The translations under genes were made by a program, and so were the position numbers. This document shows positions 52,701 through 64,000 of a stretch of DNA of 64,000 bases, in pieces. The DNA comes from Cinclus cinclus (lineage: Eukaryota; Chordata; Aves; Passeriformes; Cinclidae), in NCBI RefSeq assembly GCF_963662255.1, contig NC_085073.1, positions 2,976,001-3,040,000 of the forward strand, written 5' to 3'. Below the pieces are notes generated by a model. That model was given only the letters and a program-made list of their open reading frames with translations. It did not search any database and had not been told where the DNA came from. Each line of letters opens with the position of its first letter. Positions within the stretch are counted from its first letter, which is position 1.

Positions 52701-55700
52701 CCTTCAGGTTTGTTCACCTGTGGGGGAAGCAACAGCCTGCAGCGTGGCTGTTACCCAGCTGTGAGCCCTGAGGAGTGCAGGGCAGTGTTAGAAGGAAAAA
52801 AATAATCACCTGCTTGTGTGTTCCACCTTTTGGGTCTTGGCCTTTCCTTGCCAGGCACTTGGAGCTGGCAGTTTGCATTGTTGTGGAACTGCCCAGAAAT
52901 GTAATTGTGTCTGGGTGCACAGGAGGGGAAGGATCTCACTGAGACTCGGGCCTGCAGTGTTTTATGTTTCCGTTCCATGGGAGGAGCTAAGAACAGATTT
53001 CATGTTCTTAACTAAGCCTGTGGCCACCATCTTATTCTGTGTGGGTTTTTCCACAAAGGTCAGTCTTTTAACTGTGCTCTGAGTTGTCAGAGGCCCAGTT
53101 CTCCTCTTGCAGCTCCTTTTTGGCTCAGATAAAGTTGTGCTGAATTCCAAGTTCACATTTATTTGTTCTCTTTCAGTGTGCAAGGAGCCCCCCTACAAGG
53201 TGGAGGAGTCTGGCTATGCTGGCTTCATTATGCCTATTGAAGTGCACTTCAAAAACAAGGTAGAATCTGATTTCTGGTCTTCTAATTGTTTTGAGCTGTG
53301 CCAGAGCCTGAAACTGCCTGACAGAACGACTCTAAATTATGTGACTGTTTTATGTGTGTGTTTTTTATTAGTCTAATAAATAGAATTTAACTGGGAGTTG
53401 GAAGCTCCTGCCAGACTTCAAAAGAAAGGTTTTGGCAGAAATGGAATTGCATAGAAAGGTGATACCAGGACAGTGGATGGTCCTGGAGATTCTGAGCAGG
53501 GGTTGTACCACTTGTAGCTTCTTGAGCATGGAGAATATTAAACCAATTTAAAATCTTTGATCACATATGGAAGTAAATAAACATAAAACACTGCTATGAT
53601 AAATATTTGTAAACACTGTTGATTGTCAATATATTAAAAAATCTGCTTTTGAATTTGCAAGCTTATTAAATTTAACTGTATAGGTATGAAATCTGCAGAG
53701 GCCCAAGACAAACATTTGCATGTGTAGCACAAGTATTTAGAGCTGCGTTAAAGATATCCTTGTTCTAACTCAGTGCTCTTCCAGAAAGAAAGCACTAAAT
53801 ATTTTAAGTCTTAAGATGCATTGCCAGCAAGTATATGAAAGTTAAAATTTGGATTTATTGCTTGCGTTAAGTCTACCACAGAGGTCACATGCTGTAGGTT
53901 ATGAAAACAGGGAATTGGGCACTTATGTTCATATTACCTCAGTTTCAGTTAAATTGTTTTGTTAAACATGAATAATGGATGTTTCTGGGTTTGATTACTG
54001 CTTAAATAATAAAATAAAAACTAATGTTTTGCTTATGATCCCTAAGAGGGAACTGAGGTAAAGTAAACCAAAAATGTTGAGCCACATCCCTGTAATCTGT
54101 GCTCTCCCACCCCCTCAGCTCTCCCAGCAGCAGCCCTTAGCCCAGGTGTGTTGACAGCACACCACATGGAGCAGCTTCATTCTATTTAGCTTCCCATCCT
54201 CCTTTCCCTGGCCCTCCCACAAACATCTGTCTGCTGTTTCCTTCTGTCCCCACTCCAGCCCGGGATGCTCTCCTGGCAGTGTCACTTTGTGAATAATCAG
54301 CATTTTGGGTTGGGTTCTTGGCCTACCACATTGCTCTGACCCTACCTCATGGGTTGGAGGAATAAGCCAGATAATGAGATTGAGCCCCAGAAGACAGAAT
54401 GGCCTCCTAAACCTGGGAATGTTTTGCCCACAAGTTGTTTTTTGAGTGGGTAGGGTAAGCCAAAAGGCTGGGAAGAAAAATGACAGGCAGGGGCTGAGGG
54501 TGAATGTTGTTGGTAAAAGCAGCTTTTTTAGCAAACACTGAAAACTACGACTTGAGTGCAACAAAAACACCTCAAAAGTTTGAAAGCAGTTCTACTTCTG
54601 GTGACTTTTGTGAGGTTTGAGATGGGAATCAGAAAATTCTCCATCTGCACTAAATGTTGGCTTAAGTCAGGTTCAAAATCCTTTACACTCCTGAGCAAAA
54701 ACTGTGAACTTCTCCAGGCCGATTCCTTAAAAGTGAAACCTCTAATGCCTGGGAGGGGTGAACTGTGTCTTAGTGCTGCCCATTCCTTTTATTTTCCCTT
54801 CTTTCTTCACCCAGCCATTCCCCACTCTTCTCTTTTCCCTGCAGCTCTCCAACGGTTTCTTTCACAAACCTCAGCTCTCCCTTATTTCTGTATCTTTTTG
54901 TAGGTGCCCACGTTTGCTGTGACTGCCATCTGCATTCTTGTGTTTTCTTTTCCCTCTGTCCCTCATACTCCCATGTTCCTTGTGTAATATGGAGCTGGCA
55001 GCTTTTCTGACTAGAACTTGCTTTCACACCCACTGGGGTCATCACTCCTCATTGTTTCTCCACGCACGTGACTGCAGAGTTGTTCCCAAGCACTGAGCAG
55101 AGAGGTGGCTTTTATAAATAAGGGAAATAGGTGGGCTCTGTTCTCCCTGGAAACAATGGAAGGAGCTGTTAATTTAGGAGAAGGCTCTTTGTTTCTGACA
55201 TTTTGGTCTTCAGAAACATGACAAATAAATAGGAGAACAGGTTGAGTTGCAGACTTGTTTTAAAATCTACAGATCTTCAAAACACTCATTTTTGCCCTGT
55301 TTTTTAGCTGCATGTTTTCTGGAGAAGTTCTTTTCCATTTTTAAGATGATTAACAAATTGCTAATTAAGGAGATTCAAGGCAGCACCTCTCATTATTTAA
55401 TTGGGCCAAGGGGTGGTTGAGGGAAAAGGTTCCATATTCCATGTCATTGGAACAAAGACGTGTTTTTAGATTCAGCCATGTACTCACTTAGGATTGCAGG
55501 GAGCTCAGAAGCTGCTGCTGAGGGGCTGACAGGGACAGGAGCCCAGCAAGGGCTGGAGCTGTGTCAGGGCTTGGGCTGGAGCTCAGGGAAAGGTTCTTCT
55601 TTCCCCCGAGGGTGCTGGGCACTGCCCAGGCTCCCCAGGGAATGGTCCCGGCCCCAAGGCTGCCAGAGCTCCAGGAGCGTTTGGACACCGCTCTCAGGGA

Positions 55701-58700
55701 TGCTCAGGGTGGGATTGTTGGGGTGTCTGGGCAGGGACAGGGGCTGCACTGATGATCCCTGAGGGTCCCTTCCCACTTAGGATATTCCAGGATTCTATGT
55801 GAAGAGTTGGACTCCTCTGTCCACCACTGCACAGTGATGGTGCCATCTGGAAATTTAAGAGCTCTGATCATTTTCAGTGAGTGGAGTTGAAGGAAATGCC
55901 AGAGGTAAATACTTCTACAAAGACAGAAATGCAAAGACTGGGATATAGTAAAAATTTAAAAGATAAAGAGGAGGAGGAGGAGGAATGGCAGAGGTCTAGT
56001 ATATGCAGCTTGTGTTCTCCTGAATTAAAGAAGGTGTTAAAACACCAAATAAATCAAAGTGTTCATTACTTCAAGACTTTGTTCTCACTCTGCTCTGTTT
56101 AAACCTGTTGACACTGGTGGGGATCAGCTGGTGTGTGTGCAGCAGATATTGTGAATTGTTTACAGCATTTGGGACTCATCCTTGAGTAATTCTTCTTCAA
56201 GTAGAGGGTATGGATTGGTTCTGGGGTTGGGGTGAAAAGGCTCTTTGGAGGTGACTGGACAGGGGAACTGGGTGGCTTTTGTGGCCATATGTTCCTCACA
56301 TTGTGACACATTTTTGTTGATGTGTGTGTGGCCTCAGCTGAAGCCAGACTTGCAGAGGCTTTGGGATTTGTTTATCGATGCGTGTTTAGCTTTGTGAAGG
56401 TGAGAAGAGAAAGGATTTAAAAGAGTGAGCCAGTCTGTGGAGATCGATCTTTGCCATGGTTGGCTGAATTTTTTTTTTTCCCCCCACAGTTTAAACCTCC
56501 TTTCTTAGCCATTTCCTTTCCCTGTTCTGATTTTTTACGGGGATGACAAATCCTGGCTTTCAGAGACCGTGTGCTCTTTGCTTTGGCTAAAGAAATACCA
56601 ACCTGTGCTCTGGGAAGGAGCAGCTTTACTAAGAACAGTTTTAATGAAATTAGGGATTTTTTAAAGCAACTTGGCATAAAATTGCCCATTGACTCTTTGT
56701 GTTGGAGGACTACTTTTTTATCGTTGTTGTGTGTTTGGAGCAAGAGACTTGGTACTCTTGGTGGCTTTTTGTCAGATGGGGAAGTGTCAGCAGAGTGTGA
56801 AAAAGGTGTAAGAGCCTGTTCTTATCCTCTGTGAACATTGCTGGCCTGTGTTTGTCCTTCCTGTGCTGCAATCCAGCTCATCCATGAGTAGATGCTTTTT
56901 CAGAGCTGGTGTTTGAATTGCAGAATATAAATTGTGAATATTGCAGTGAGCCTGGGCAGTTGGGGGCTCTGAGCAGCCACAGGATTTGTGGTCTCCTTTA
57001 ACACTGGCAGAGCCTTTGCTGCTGTAACTGATCCTGAAAAACAAATGGCAGGGGCTCAGCAGGTTGATTGATAAAGCTTTTGAAAGTCGAGTTGGCTAAT
57101 GACAGCAGATCATTTGGACTGGAAATGTTAGTGTGCTATTTTTGTTTTGAAATCCTTTGTGTTCCTGTAACGAGGGCTGCTGTGAGTGGCTTCTGGTGCT
57201 CAAATCGATACAAACCGGGTACAACAAATGCGTTGCTGTTTTTCTCCTGCTCTTCCCCTTCCCTCTCCCCCTCAATTTCCACAGTCTGGAAGCTTTTTTT
57301 CATTGTTGTCTCCAAATAAATCTCTTCTAGTGGTACACGTTGTAATCTGGAGACTGTAATACAGGTCTGGCTTTGGTATTCATTCCCTGTGACATTTTTT
57401 GCATCCTAATCAAATTAGATCAATCCTCCCCACAAAGCTAAAGGTCTAGTAGATTTTCATGTTATTCTGATATAAGGCAGATGATATTAATGCAACATGG
57501 ATAAGATGTTGTATTAAAGTCTTTTTAAAGATGCTACCTCCTAATTTTAGTGCTAGAGATAAAAGGCTTCCAGGATTTACATAATGGATACATGGAACTT
57601 GGGCTTTTTCTATTAGCGAGGAGATAAGCAAAGAAAGCAGAGAAATTTGTTTGATTTTTCCAGTGAGGTTCAAAAGAAAAATACGCATATTTTACCCCTT
57701 CTGCAACCTTTTTAGAGGTGATATAGAAAGCAAATAGAGAAATATTGGACAAGGGGAAAATTATTTGTGTATCAAAGTAGGGACTCAGTGGAGACATTGT
57801 AGGTGGGCTGCACATATGGCAGGGGAGGTGAAACAGGATCAGCTACAACTGGTGTCAGGACTGTGCCATCAGGAAGGCATTGGCCTGGGAGGTACTCCTA
57901 AGGAAGGTCGAAGAGCCTCTGTTTGCATGAGATACTTGATTTTACTGGAATTGCCATTTGGGGCAGGATGTGCACAGATCTGAGGAGAGGAGAGCAGCTT
58001 TTACCTGTTGGAGTTAGCTCAGTGTTGCTGACAGTTGGGGAAGGAGGAGTGAAACTTGTCCTTTTGTCTGCCTTTTGTGGGAAATGTTTTAGCTCTGTTC
58101 TGTACCATGTTCCTTCCCAATCCTGCAGCAATTCCTTTTGTCCTGCTGCTGCTGACCAGGGAATCTTTGCTTTTACCTTTTTCTGTCAGAAATTAGGATG
58201 GATTATCAATTTACACATTCTTTTATCTGAGCAGGGCCAAAACCCCTGGGGTGTGTATGTTTGAGTGGCTATTCAGTGTGGCATGTCCATAGGCACCTCC
58301 AGATGCTGAAAATACTTATATATATTTAGATAGATAGATTTGCATTGTCTGGCAAGGCTGTGTTTGCAAAGACAGAAGCTTTATCAGCCATGCCAGCTTC
58401 ATATCAGGTATTTGTGGGAGTTAGAAGATTATTAAGTGCTGTCTTGGAGTAGTAAAGTAGCTATAAAGAGATGTATTTACACTAATCTATATTATTTATA
58501 CACATATATTTATTGTACTCATTGTATATATATATAAAAGAAAAATGTATTAGGAAAACCTAATTTTCAAACAAAGTAATAAGTGTCTGATGGAGGAAAA
58601 TCACAAATGCTTAACCCTGGAGAATCTCCCAAAAGATAAGGGTGCTTCATAGATTCCTGAGTTGAACATAAGGTTGATTATTTCAAAATCTGAATATTGG

Positions 58701-61700
58701 GCTATTCCCTTTCCAGTGCCCTGTCTGGAAGCTGCCCCAGGACCAGTCAGACGGGTTGTACCAGCCTGGGAGGGGGGTTCATTTCTCCAGACGTTCCGGA
58801 TAAATGCTTCTGTCAGGCTGGATCTATGGCAGAGGGGAAGTGGTGTTAGATGTTATAGTTATTGAATAACCATGAGCCTGCTTCCTTGGTGCGCTACATT
58901 TTTGTAGATAATTTTGTTTTATGGCTTTCTAAAAGTGATTTATGAGCTTCATGTGCACGCTACCAGTGAAATCCTTTGATTTGTGTTAAGTGGCAAAGGG
59001 CACACCCTGCCTTAAAAACAAGACAAGGAAATTTTAACAAAAGACTTTTAAAAATTCCTCCTCTTACGAAAAGTGCCAAAAGAACTTTAACCCATTACTT
59101 CAGAACTCAAAGGAAAAATAAAGCAGCTTCAGAGCTCGTAACAGCGCAGTGGCAGGCGGTGCAGACAGGAAGCAGTAAAAATAAAACCTAATGTACCCAG
59201 CTCAGGAGATTGGAGGTGGAATAGGGGGATTCACTGGATGAAGGGAAGTTTACAGCAGCTGCAAATAAAAGCTCTGGCTTTGTGGTACTCACTTGTAGTT
59301 TACTTCTCTGGCATCCTGGGATTTAAGGGGGCAGATGCAAAGTGAGGTTTTGAGGGGCCTTGCTGAGACATCCCTGTACCAGCTTAACCATTTCATGGCC
59401 AAACGCACCACTGAATTTGAATCTGAACAATTCATATCTACCAGTTAGAAATGGACGTGATCCACCCTTTTTAAAGCCTTTCTTGGATGTAGGGCCTTTT
59501 ATGGTTTTGGGAACAGCAAAGTTGTCTTCCTTTGTCAGTTTTTCTGATTGACATCAAGGAATATCAAGGAAGGTAGAATTATCTAAGAGCAAAGCTTGGC
59601 TTGTGTGTAGTTGCTACTGAAGCAGCAGTACATGAAGGATGCACGGAGTTGTCTGGACCAAAGTTTGTAGGGTGAGAAAGAACCTGCTGTGGGATGTGTA
59701 GGTCCCAGTATGTTATTGAGAAAGGCTTTGAAGTGTGCCACTGTGGACTCAGCCTGGCTTTCCATTTAAACTTAGAGGATGGGTCAATTGAGAGAGATTT
59801 TCCTTGGGTTTCTTCCCCCTCCTTCTTCTCCTTGATGGTGGTTTGGGGGGGAAGAACCTTTTAGGGAGGACCGGATGGATTAAGCTTTGGAGTGGCCTGA
59901 GCTGTAATCATTAGCTGGGCAGTGAGGGCAGTAAAGGAAAGAATGTTTATTTGCAGCTTTTTGCTTTGAGACTTTTGTGGTGGCTCTTTTAGGAGTGCTG
60001 TAATCTCAACTATTCACTGGGGGGTGGGGGGCTCCTTATGGCCTGGGGGATACAAAGGAGATTTTAATGATCAGGGCACTCTGCTGGGGCTTGTTCCCAG
60101 GGCAGTTGTGATCTCTGAGCTGGAGGAATCTCACCATTAAAAAACTGCCTTAATTCTACAAAAAATCAGCAGACATATGACAAATATTTTGGTGCTTGTG
60201 AAAAAAGCACCAAAAAATGTGATAGGCAAGGTGAGAGTGAAAGGGATCTGCTGCCTCTCTCCTGCTCAGAAAGCAGATGGGCAAATGGCAAAGCAGGGCT
60301 GGTAATGGGATGGCAAAACCTCTCCTGACCAAAGCCTGTGCTTGCTGATAGAGCCAAGATTATTTACTCTGTTGTAAACCAGGGAAAGCATTTTAGAAGC
60401 CATTATTAGGCCACATTTAGATTTCTATTCATCCTTCATTTCAGTTTATTAGGCTTTGAGGGACCCTGTGCAGCTGCTGTTTGAACTGCAGCTAGCGCAC
60501 ACGCAGAGCTCGCTAATGATTCCGTTAATGAGAACAGGCATGGAAAACAGGCAAATGACAGGGCAGTGTATTTTTGAAGGATATTTCTTTTTCATCCCAT
60601 CTATCTGTTTTAGTAAACTCCTTTCAAGCATGTGGATTCTTCAGGACTTTTCCAAAAGAGGGTCTGAAGACCTGGCATTGGCAGCACATTAATGTGAGAC
60701 TCTTCTCTGTGTCTGTTGATGCCTGCCCCTGTTTGAGGGTGAGGATCCAAGACCTCGACTCCTAGATGAGCTCAGGGTACTGATTTTGATGTAAACCAGG
60801 TGTAGCTAGTACCCTTTGTGTTGTTAGAGGTGTAGTTTGTCCAAGGCATGGCCTCTGGAGCAAACAGTAGGAGCCAGGGTGGTCTGAAGCCCTTTCAACC
60901 TATTCTCAGCAAATGTAATGGCTGGGGCTGGGAGCCTGCAGTGTCTGTTCCCGTCCAACAATGCCACTGCACCAGGAAATGGAGCTGCTGGATGGGAATT
61001 CTGGAAAAGACTGCTGTGCAGCTGCTCAGTGCTGCACAGGGAATGGGACACGTGGGATGCATTCATGGAAATGCGCAGGGCACTGCCGGCCTCGCTGCGC
61101 TTCCCAGCACAGTCTCTCTTGCCACACTGAATTTCCAGCTTGGAAATACAAACTGCAGGAAACACCAGCCAGTGTCCTGTCAACATTTGTAATACACAGG
61201 AAGAGTATTTGCAGTTTTGGGGGGGAGGGTGGGGGAAGGAGGGGGATTTCTTCCATTCTGTGCTGCAAACGCAGCAGGTGGAACAGAGGCAGTGAGGCGC
61301 AGATGATCCCCCCGCCACACATACAAACTCGGGATTGCTTGGGTGAAAGTGCCCTTGGAAAGTTCAAAAGCCTGGGATATCTTCCCATTCAGGCCCTGCA
61401 ATATGCATATTGAAAAGGATTTTACAAACCAAGCCATCCTTTTCCCATTGCGTTTAATCTTTTCTCAGTGCCTGCAGAGATCCTGGGAGTTCAGAAGTTG
61501 TTCCTTCTCTCAAAAAGGATTATGCTTTTCTTAATATCGATACTTAAGGGTTGCTTCCCAAATGAGCTGGGATCTGAATTTTGGTGAAAACAGTAGTGCA
61601 TAAAGCTTGTGAATCTGCTTTTCTGGGGAGACTTGAAGAGCTTTAAACACACAGCTTTCAGTCAGAATTTGTGTCCATGCATTGCTATTGCAGTGAGAAG

Positions 61701-63714
61701 CCTCATGCCTGAGTTCCTGATGAACAATGTTAACCTCAAGCACAAATAGTTCAATTTTCAGCTCTCTGATCTCATGGTGAAAAACTCCATGAATGCAACA
61801 CTTGGTGGTTTATTTGGGATTTTCAGGAGGGACTGTTTGGATCCCCAGACTTAGTGTGCTTGCCAAGCTTCTTCCGGTTTCCCAAAGTCTTTCTTATTTT
61901 TAGGAGGAGCCCAAAAAGGTTTGTTTCACATATGACCTGTTCCTAAATCTGGAGGGGAACCCACCTGTGAACCATCTTCGTTGTGAGAAACTGACTTTCA
62001 ACAACCCCACCAAGGAATTCAGGCGCAAACTCATCAGAGCTGGAGGGGTAAGTGCCCGATTTGGGATCCTAAAAGGAGTGGGCTTGTTTTGCTCTGAGGT
62101 TTCTTTAAACACAGCAGGCTTCAATCAGTTTTCTACATTCATTTAAAAGATGACCCAGCCAGTTTTGACTTGTGGTTACGGAGCTGCAGCACTTGCAGCA
62201 GAACAAATCCGTTGTTGGTGTGTAATTGGTGATGCTTTATTTGCCAATTTATATGTGAGCGTTAATATCAAAGCAGAAAACCTGTCTGGAAAGTGAGATC
62301 TGCTGTGTTGCAGGCTGTCAGGCAGCTGCAGTTACCTGTGACCTTCCTGCTGCCAGGAGCTGGGTCAGTACAGAAGAGCTCAAGGAAAGAGAGAACCTTT
62401 CAAACCATTCCTTATTAATTCTTTTTTTTTTAGCTTAATAGTTAGTGCTTCCTGGTCAGTAAATGACCTCTACACCTGACATCAGCTACTTGTGGCTTAG
62501 ATAATAAAAAAGTTAATGAAAAATTGGACAATATAGAGTGAAAAGAGTTGTGGGGGAAAACAGATATTTTCTAGAAGGCCTAGTGAAATATAGGTTGCTA
62601 CAGTAGCTGAACCCTTTCATCTGGAAAGGTAATGAGTAGTGGTAGACTAAAGGATGATTCTCAAATAGCTGCAGGATCTGGGCAAATCAGTCCAAGCCAC
62701 AAAGTGCAAGAAGTTTTTAAGGAGCTAGAGGATGCCAAGGCCATGTTGGACAGGGCTTGGCACAACCTGGGGTAGTGGGAGGAGTCCCTGCCCATGGCAG
62801 GGTGTGGAATCAGGTGAGCTTTAAGGCCCCTTCCAATCCAAATCACTCCATGATTCCTGTTCCTCGCTGTGCCAGTGCTTTCCTGTATTGGGCAGAGAGA
62901 GGAGGGTGCTCATTTCAGCCCTAGGATGGCTGCAACATCATCTGCTCTCTAGGATTTTCACAGTATGGTTTTTTAGTCCCTGTGTACTGAGGTGTTTCAG
63001 CTGTTAATCACTTTTGATGCCCTTTCTCTGGTGGCAGTTTTCCACAGAATTATCCTGACAATGTAGGGAAGGTAAGAAGGGAATTGTTCCACAGAGCTAA
63101 GTGCTTGGTGTTAAGATTTTGTGAAAGAGGAGACCTAAGTAGTGCTTTTTTTCTTTTTCCCCTGAAAGAAAAATTGAATGAATTAATTCAGCTTCTAAAC
63201 CAAGGAAGTCTTGCTCATTCCTTCCAGATTTATCTCCCTAGCCTTTTTCAGGGGAAGAGCATTTGCAGCAGAACACACAGTTCTTGTCCAGAGCTTTATT
63301 GCCTGCCTGTGCTCGGAATATTGGCATTCCCTTTGGGAAAGATACTCGATATTGCATTGCTGCCTTTCAGTTTTTGTGGGTTTAATATTCTGTATTTGAG
63401 GAGTTGCCTTGAAACTGAGCATTCCATAGACAATATCTTTTTATGGCCAGGAAGCAGGCGAGGAAAAAAAATTGAAAATATGAATAATAGTGTGTTAATT
63501 GAGCAAGCGGCTTAACATAATCATGTGTTAATAGTTAATAGTCCGTGAGACTTTGCACAGACATAATTTCCCTCCTCTTTATTCCCAGGTAATGGTGATG
63601 CCAGAAGGAGCAGAGACTGTTTCAAGGCCAAGTCCTGATTATCCAATGCTGCCCACGATACCTCTCTCTGCCTTCTCTGATCCCAAGAAGACCAAACCCT
63701 CCCATGGGTCAAAG
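46701..63714 (+). CDS. MLLT1: MLLT1 (ENL) YEATS-domain super elongation complex subunit, 5' part
   Basis: Five exons in the window: join(46701-46712, 50211-50391, 53177-53259, 61904-62047, 63589-63714), 182 codons. Human ENL has 559 aa, so about one third is present and the gene runs off the right edge. MLLT1 is a nuclear reader of acetylated and crotonylated histone H3 that recruits P-TEFb/SEC and DOT1L. The YEATS domain (about residues 1-138) is complete. Reader-pocket residues Phe28, His56, Ser58, Phe59, Ser76, Gly77, Tyr78 and Ala79 are all present. The start MDNQ distinguishes it from MLLT3/AF9 (MASS). Exon 5 carries [19 protein letters not shown] and the start of the basic linker. Differences from human include Arg54 (Trp) and Glu57 (Asp). 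The start ATG has a good context (GCCATGG). Confidence 0.96.
46713..50210 (+). other. MLLT1: MLLT1 intron 1
   Basis: 3.5 kb. The first 1 kb is a G-rich minisatellite and CpG island, with a 13-base C run at about 47,672-47,684. The remainder (47.8-50.2 kb) is AT-richer unique sequence that could hold regulatory elements but shows no exon. Confidence 0.75.
46845..47555 (+). repeat. G-rich ~31-bp minisatellite in MLLT1 intron 1
   Basis: About 22 degenerate units of roughly 29-35 bp. Each has a TTTGGGGGG run followed by CACACCTCCT and a C-rich stretch (for example near TTTGGGGGGCACACCTCCT). The plus (non-template) strand holds a G-run in nearly every unit. Open frames across it are repeat artefacts. 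Confidence 0.85.
50211..50391 (+). CDS. MLLT1: MLLT1 coding exon 2
   Basis: Residues 5-64 plus one base, [19 protein letters not shown] through [19 protein letters not shown] to SFPKPKR. Acceptor CCCCACGCAG, donor GTCAGA. Carries Phe28, His56, Ser58 and Phe59. Confidence 0.97.
50392..53176 (+). other. MLLT1: MLLT1 intron 2
   Basis: 2.8 kb, one CR1 fragment (51.43 kb), otherwise unique sequence with no exon recognised. Confidence 0.75.
51425..51690 (-). mobile_element. CR1-like 3' region in MLLT1 intron 2
   Basis: Antisense. It starts 'catagaatcccagaatggtt', passes 'ggcactgccagggatccag' and ends near 'cccatccagccctgccctc'. Same subfamily as the 9.2-kb copy. Confidence 0.85.
53177..53259 (+). 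CDS. MLLT1: MLLT1 coding exon 3
   Basis: 83 nt, residues 65-92, [17 protein letters not shown] to EVHFKNK. Includes the Ser-Gly-Tyr-Ala reader loop (76-79). Acceptor CTTTCAG, donor GTAGAA. Confidence 0.97.
53260..61903 (+). other. MLLT1: MLLT1 intron 3
   Basis: 8.6 kb, AT-richer than the rest of the window. Contains one CR1 copy (55.5 kb), AT-rich microsatellite-like stretches at about 58.32-58.34 and 58.49-58.54 kb, and otherwise unique sequence. No exon recognised. Confidence 0.75.
55490..55800 (+). mobile_element. CR1-like element, copy 2 of a near-identical pair
   Basis: Sense copy in MLLT1 intron 3, nearly identical to 33.86-34.08 kb and ending 'gatattccaggattctatg'. The low divergence implies a relatively young subfamily. 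Confidence 0.8.
61904..62047 (+). CDS. MLLT1: MLLT1 coding exon 4
   Basis: 144 nt, residues 93-140, [18 protein letters not shown] to RAGG. Phase 0 at both ends. [19 protein letters not shown] is closer to the AF9 form (FRRKLLKAGG) than human ENL is. Confidence 0.97.
62048..63588 (+). other. MLLT1: MLLT1 intron 4
   Basis: 1.5 kb with one CR1 end at 62.7 kb; otherwise nothing recognised. Confidence 0.75.
62700..62860 (+). mobile_element. CR1-like 3' end in MLLT1 intron 4
   Basis: 'gccatgttggacagggcttg' to 'aatcactccatgattcctg', sense. Confidence 0.75.
63589..63714 (+). CDS. MLLT1: MLLT1 coding exon 5
   Basis: 126 nt, residues 141-182, [19 protein letters not shown] to KPSHGSK, phase 0 at both ends. 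Donor GTCAGT. The following exon (human DANKES...) is not in the window; 63,715-64,000 is intron. Confidence 0.96.
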
Positions 63715-64000
63715 GTCAGTGCAGCACACTTTTGGGTCAGGCTGAGGTGAGGGAGTCTTTCAGGCCAGGCTGCTGAGAGCTTGTTCAGCAGCTGTTCTGG
63801 CTGCTGCTAATTCTAAACCTCCTTGTACTTTGCAGTTCAGTAGTTAATGGTCTGGAACTTCCCAGCCTTTAGGAGGCTTTTTTTTTTATGATCTGATAGA
63901 CTTCTCTCCAGGGAAGTTTTGAAAAGAAAATTAAATGTGCAAGACTGGGAATTTTTGGTGAATTGTATCTTCCTTAAAGGCGGATGAAATCCTCTCAGAT

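Overview
This window looks like bird nuclear DNA, probably from a GC-rich microchromosome. The evidence is split genes with vertebrate GT-AG introns, more than twenty CR1-like retroposon ends (many finishing in ATTCTATG-like octamers), CpG islands at promoters and many minisatellites. Two of the three genes, ACER1 and MLLT1, are neighbours on human 19p13.3, a block that corresponds to chicken chromosome 28 (recalled knowledge). The species cannot be fixed from the sequence.

Layout. (1) 1-5,253, minus strand: six coding exons of an ANP32 gene of the avian 'ANP32B' type. The last exon(s) with the basic tail lie beyond the left edge. The promoter CpG island is at about 4.38-5.56 kb. (2) 5.56-21.3 kb: no gene seen. 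This stretch holds three minisatellites with the same ~20-bp unit (5.56-6.47, 6.78-7.10 and 9.94-12.40 kb) plus many CR1 fragments. The largest array carries three G-runs per unit on the minus strand. (3) 23,377-32,807, plus strand: a complete six-exon ACER1 (alkaline ceramidase, 263 aa) with an ATTAAA poly(A) signal at 33,234. A possible TATA-driven non-coding first exon lies at about 21.3-21.54 kb. (4) 33.3-45 kb: intergenic, with CR1 pieces, an orphan CpG-rich patch at 34.9-35.3 kb and an AT-rich interval. (5) 44.98-45.93 kb: a purine-only-like tract of about 950 bp just upstream of MLLT1. (6) 46,701 to the right edge, plus strand: the first five coding exons of MLLT1 (ENL), including the whole YEATS domain, with a CpG-island promoter and a G-rich ~31-bp minisatellite in intron 1. 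The gene continues off the right edge.

The three genes do not form a pathway: ANP32 proteins are nuclear histone/phosphatase-binding acidic LRR proteins, ACER1 is an ER ceramidase, and MLLT1 is an acyl-lysine reader of the super elongation complex. The most unusual content is non-coding: repeated independent use of a ~20-bp repeat step, a 2-kb potential G-quadruplex array with higher-order structure, a long purine tract by a promoter, and outward-pointing CTCF-like sites around the minisatellite block. All splice sites and motif matches were read by eye. No database search or folding calculation was run.
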